NCBI GenBank assembly: GCA_007117005.1
Contig: SKHK01000005.1
Location: 1-32,000 of the forward strand
DNA length: 32,000 nt
Source: Paracoccaceae bacterium
GTDB lineage: Bacteria > Pseudomonadota > Alphaproteobacteria > Rhodobacterales > Rhodobacteraceae
Direction: 5' to 3'
This document shows, one piece after another, positions 29,751 to 32,000 of this stretch. The notes below the pieces were generated by a model. That model searched no databases. It worked only from the letters and a program-made list of their open reading frames with translations, and was not told where the DNA came from. Both the position numbers and the translations under genes were made by a program. Every line of letters begins with the position of its first letter. The stretch's first letter is position 1.

Positions 29751-30248
29751 ATGCCCGTTCTGTTGCTGTTGCTGCTTCTGCCGCTGCTGGAAATCGCGCT
29801 CTTCATCATCCTGGGTGGGCGTCTGGGCATAGCGCCGGTCCTGGTGCTGACGATCCTGACACTGATCCTGGGCGTCACGGTGCTGCGTGCGCATCAGGCG
29901 CGGGCGGCCGCGATGATGGCCAACGGCCTACGCGATGTGTCGCCGGGCACCTTTCTGGCCACGGGGGCCTTTGCCGCGCTTGGCGCCATGCTGCTGATTT
30001 TGCCGGGTTTCATGACCGATACCGCCGGGCTGCTTCTGTTGTTGCCGCCGCTGCAACGGCTGATCATGCGCAGGCTTGCTGCCCATGTCACCGTACACAC
30101 GGCACAGGGCACAGGGCCAGGCAGAGGGCCCGGCGATGTAATCGAGGGGGATTATCACTTTGACCCATCCGCCGATGTCGCCCAGCCCCCACGGCAGGGC
30201 AGCGATATCCTGTTGCCGCCCGATGATCGCCATGGCAGCGGGCCGTGA
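29751..30248 (+). CDS. fxsA: FxsA family inner-membrane protein
   Basis: A 165-aa membrane protein of the FxsA family (E. coli FxsA, 158 aa, suppresses F exclusion of phage T7). It has a first helix LLLLLLLPLLEIALFIIL, a second around VLVLTILTLILGVTVL, and a third and possibly fourth around GAFAALGAMLLILPGFMTDTAGLLLLLPP, the last bearing the family's LLILPGFMTD motif. A cytoplasmic tail ends with the conserved VIEGDYH. Function in the cell is unknown. A strong GAGGGG lies 6 nt upstream. secB follows 67 bp downstream. Confidence 0.9.
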   Translation: MPVLLLLLLLPLLEIALFIILGGRLGIAPVLVLTILTLILGVTVLRAHQARAAAMMANGLRDVSPGTFLATGAFAALGAMLLILPGFMTDTAGLLLLLPPLQRLIMRRLAAHVTVHTAQGTGPGRGPGDVIEGDYHFDPSADVAQPPRQGSDILLPPDDRHGSGP

Positions 30249-30257
30249 CAGCAGGCA

Positions 30258-30286
30258 TTGAGGGCCGCTTTGCCACCTGCTAGAAC
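30258..30286 (+). promoter_or_regulatory. Putative secB promoter
   Basis: TTGAGG (30258-30263) and TAGAAC (30281-30286) are spaced by exactly 17 bp in the fxsA-secB gap, with the secB ATG 30 bp beyond. This allows transcription of secB independent of fxsA. It is a hexamer match only. Confidence 0.4.
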
Positions 30287-30315
30287 GCCTGCGACCCGTT
30301 CAACAGGAGCAACAG

Positions 30316-30849
30316 ATGGCCGAAAACGAAAACGGCGCCAATGTCCCGCCCGGCGGCGCGGCAGGCGGCGATCAGGCGCAGCAACCGCAGGTCAAGGTGC
30401 AGGTGCTGGGCCAGTACATCCGCGACATGTCATTCGAGAACGCCGTGGCGCAGGGCTCGCTGCAACTGCCCAATGCGCAGCCGGATATCCAGGTGCAGGT
30501 CAGCCTTGACGCCCGCAAGCGCGAGGTCGAGCATCAATTCGAGGTGATCTCGAAATACCGGATCGAGTCGAAGAACCGCGAGGACGGCAAGACGCTGTTC
30601 CTGCTGGAAATGGATTATGCCGGCATCTTCCATATCGAAGGGGTTCCGCAAGAGCAGTTGCATCCCTTTCTGCTGATCGAATGCCCCCGGATCCTGTTTC
30701 CCTTCGCACGCCGGATCATCAGCGACATCTCACGCGACGGCGGCTTCCCGGCGCTGAACCTGGACCTGATCGACTTCATGGCGCTTTACCGGCAGGAACT
30801 GGCCCGGCAGGCGCAGGCAAAGCAGCAGGAACAGCCCCTGGCGAACTGA
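30316..30849 (+). CDS. secB: Protein-export chaperone SecB
   Basis: A 177-aa SecB, the tetrameric cytosolic chaperone that keeps preproteins unfolded and delivers them to SecA. Family blocks in order: VQVLGQYIRDMSFENAVAQ, VSLDARKREVEHQFEVISKY, LFLLEMDYAGIFHIEGVPQEQLHPFLLIECPRILFPFARRIISD, and RDGGFPALNLDLIDFMALYRQELARQ. The N-terminal 30 residues are a low-complexity Gly/Ala/Gln stretch, longer than in E. coli SecB. AGGAG lies 7 nt upstream of the ATG. A 9-bp stem follows the stop codon. Confidence 0.97.
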   Translation: MAENENGANVPPGGAAGGDQAQQPQVKVQVLGQYIRDMSFENAVAQGSLQLPNAQPDIQVQVSLDARKREVEHQFEVISKYRIESKNREDGKTLFLLEMDYAGIFHIEGVPQEQLHPFLLIECPRILFPFARRIISDISRDGGFPALNLDLIDFMALYRQELARQAQAKQQEQPLAN

Positions 30850-30855
30850 TGCGGT

Positions 30856-30889
30856 CCCGGGCGGGGCGCCTGTCGGCGTGCCGCCCGGG
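30856..30889 (+). terminator. Hairpin after secB
   Basis: CCCGGGCGG (30856-30864) and CCGCCCGGG (30881-30889) form a perfect 9-bp stem directly after the secB stop, with further pairing possible inside the loop. No U-tract follows at once; T-rich sequence comes only 35 bp later (GGTTTTGTTAAGGTTTTG, 30924-30941). Confidence 0.5.
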
Positions 30890-30988
30890 CTGAACGCCGG
30901 TCAGGACGATCGGGCGCTGGTGGGGTTTTGTTAAGGTTTTGCGGTCAGGCTGAGCGTCAGAGAGCAACGTTCAGGGGACAGACCGGCG

Positions 30989-31972
30989 ATGACGCGTAAC
31001 AGAACCCCCAGGCCGAACAGCATGGGAACAGGCAGACGCAGCGCGGGCCCCGCCGATGGGCTTGCCGGTGTGGACGCGCACACCATGCCCTGCCGGACGT
31101 CAGGGCTGCGCATGCGCCAGCAGCGCCTGGGCATTCTGGCCAACCCCAACCGGCCGCCGAAACCGCCCATCCGCCGCGTGCGGCTTACCGGAAAATGGTT
31201 CAACATGCGCTCTGGGCGACGGGCGCGGGTTGCCGAAGGGGCTGACGGGGCCGACAGCGCGATTCTGCCCGGTGCAGGTGACACCGACCTGATGGCATCG
31301 TCCGGCGCGGAAACGGCGCGGGCGGGAACAGAAGCTGCAACGGCGCCCGTTGCCGGTGACGGTGCAGCCCATGACAGCGTACCCGGCGACATGGGCACGG
31401 GCCCGTCGGGCAGCCCCGTCAGCACGGGGGCTGGCGCGAACGGCCGGCTCGCCTATGACGGCGAAGGCGGCAGGCTGCGCATCGACATCAACCGCCTGAT
31501 GGGTGCGGTCGAGCAGGAAGGCCGGAAAACCATGTCACGCCAGCCCTACGGCATTGTCACCCAGCGCGCGGATGAAGGCCCGGGCCAGATCGTTGCTACG
31601 GGCTTTGCTACGGCCATGGACGCCCCCGACGGAAACGCTGCCCCCGGGGGCGTTGCCGGCGGCGTGGCGAATACGTCCGGCGATGCCGATGCAATGGCCA
31701 TGCCCTGCGCAAGGCACGCTGCCGGGGTGGTTGCCGAAGGAGGTGCTCTGCGGGGCCCGTTGCCGCAAGCCCCGGCTTCTACGCCCGCGGCTGCGCCCAG
31801 CCGTACCGCGCCCTTGCATGGCACGATGGCAACGCCTGACGACGCCCGGCACAGCCGACCGCGCTTCGCGCGGCCTGCGCGGCTGCTGATCCTGTTCTTC
31901 GTGGCCGTGCTCGTCATGGCAGGGGCGTGGGGGGCGCTGAACCTGCCGGCCGGGCTGGTTCCCGCAGGCTGA
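30989..31972 (+). CDS. Unrecognised tail-anchored low-complexity protein
   Basis: A 327-aa predicted protein I do not recognise. The first 70 residues are basic and Pro/Arg-rich (ANPNRPPKPPIRRVRLTGKWFNM). A long Gly/Ala-rich, probably disordered stretch (about 75-155) leads to a more ordered block, GRLRIDINRLMGAVEQEG (about 160-178), followed by a second Ala/Gly-rich stretch. The only membrane segment is at the C-terminus (LLILFFVAVLVMAGAWGAL, about 299-317), preceded by arginines, with about ten residues after it. There is no signal peptide, so a cytoplasmic bulk with a C-terminal anchor is predicted. AGGGGA lies about 10 nt before the ATG. Early codons include AGA twice, which is rare in neighbouring genes. 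I judge it a real gene from length, Shine-Dalgarno and GC-rich third positions. Confidence 0.62.
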   Translation: MTRNRTPRPNSMGTGRRSAGPADGLAGVDAHTMPCRTSGLRMRQQRLGILANPNRPPKPPIRRVRLTGKWFNMRSGRRARVAEGADGADSAILPGAGDTDLMASSGAETARAGTEAATAPVAGDGAAHDSVPGDMGTGPSGSPVSTGAGANGRLAYDGEGGRLRIDINRLMGAVEQEGRKTMSRQPYGIVTQRADEGPGQIVATGFATAMDAPDGNAAPGGVAGGVANTSGDADAMAMPCARHAAGVVAEGGALRGPLPQAPASTPAAAPSRTAPLHGTMATPDDARHSRPRFARPARLLILFFVAVLVMAGAWGALNLPAGLVPAG

Positions 31973-32000
31973 CCGCCCGCATCCCGCCCCGGGCCGAAGG

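Noticed and set aside
30924-30941. Direct repeat GGTTTTG with 11-bp period before the unknown protein gene, considered as an operator
   Set aside because: It is a short two-copy T-rich motif without a recognised binding protein; it may only be the T-rich end of the secB transcript region.

Overview
The window looks like ordinary chromosome from a high-GC alphaproteobacterium of the Rhodobacteraceae/Paracoccaceae (Rhodobacter-Paracoccus-Roseobacter) lineage. This rests on recognised families and gene pairs rather than on a search: a FnrL-type regulator divergent from hemN, a CycM-like membrane cytochrome c next to prephenate dehydratase, Tim44/Smr/fxsA/secB clustered together, DUF2794 and DUF6525 proteins, and a signal-peptide-less CpdB-like phosphoesterase. 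I find 29 protein genes and no rRNA, tRNA, CRISPR array, prophage or complete insertion sequence.

Layout. 1-2.4 kb: lolA (-), then a CobW/ZNG1-type metallochaperone GTPase (+) behind an excellent Zur-type palindrome, then a small DUF6525 gene. 2.4-5.4 kb: aldehyde dehydrogenase and a HIT protein (+), facing DUF2794-rluA (-). 5.6-8.3 kb: smpB behind a structured leader, then fnrL (-) and hemN (+) sharing one perfect FNR box. 8.3-9.6 kb: stacked palindromes and a luciferase-like flavin monooxygenase (-). 9.75-16.9 kb: a tight minus-strand operon yejA-yejB-yejE-yejF plus a GT4 glycosyltransferase, for peptide uptake. 17.0-19.6 kb: cytochrome c (-, with a clear intrinsic terminator), pheA (+), nudC (-). 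19.8-24.4 kb: CpdB-like phosphoesterase (+) facing a dimethylglycine/sarcosine dehydrogenase-type protein (-). 24.4-26.6 kb: a spacer with a G-rich tandem repeat, then a response-regulator/PP2C phosphatase (-) divergent from a stand-alone HPt protein (+). 26.6-28.9 kb: ilvA, then a 222-bp MITE-like element with 20-bp perfect terminal inverted repeats, then an Smr-domain gene. 29.0-32.0 kb: Tim44-like (-), fxsA, secB and an unrecognised tail-anchored protein (+).

How the genes fit together. Most are housekeeping: protein export and envelope (lolA, secB, fxsA, Tim44-like), ribosome rescue and rRNA modification (smpB, rluA), amino-acid synthesis (pheA, ilvA), oxygen-responsive haem synthesis (fnrL, hemN), respiration (cycM-like), nucleotide turnover (nudC, cpdB-like) and zinc homeostasis (cobW). 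The REC-PP2C/HPt pair looks like part of a phosphorelay or partner-switching system whose other parts lie elsewhere; its architecture matches RbaY of Rhodobacter capsulatus. I saw no convincing new defence or biosynthetic system. The best leads are the MITE-like element, the regulatory boxes at cobW and fnrL/hemN, the structured leader of smpB, the PP2C/HPt pair, and the unknown membrane protein at the right edge.
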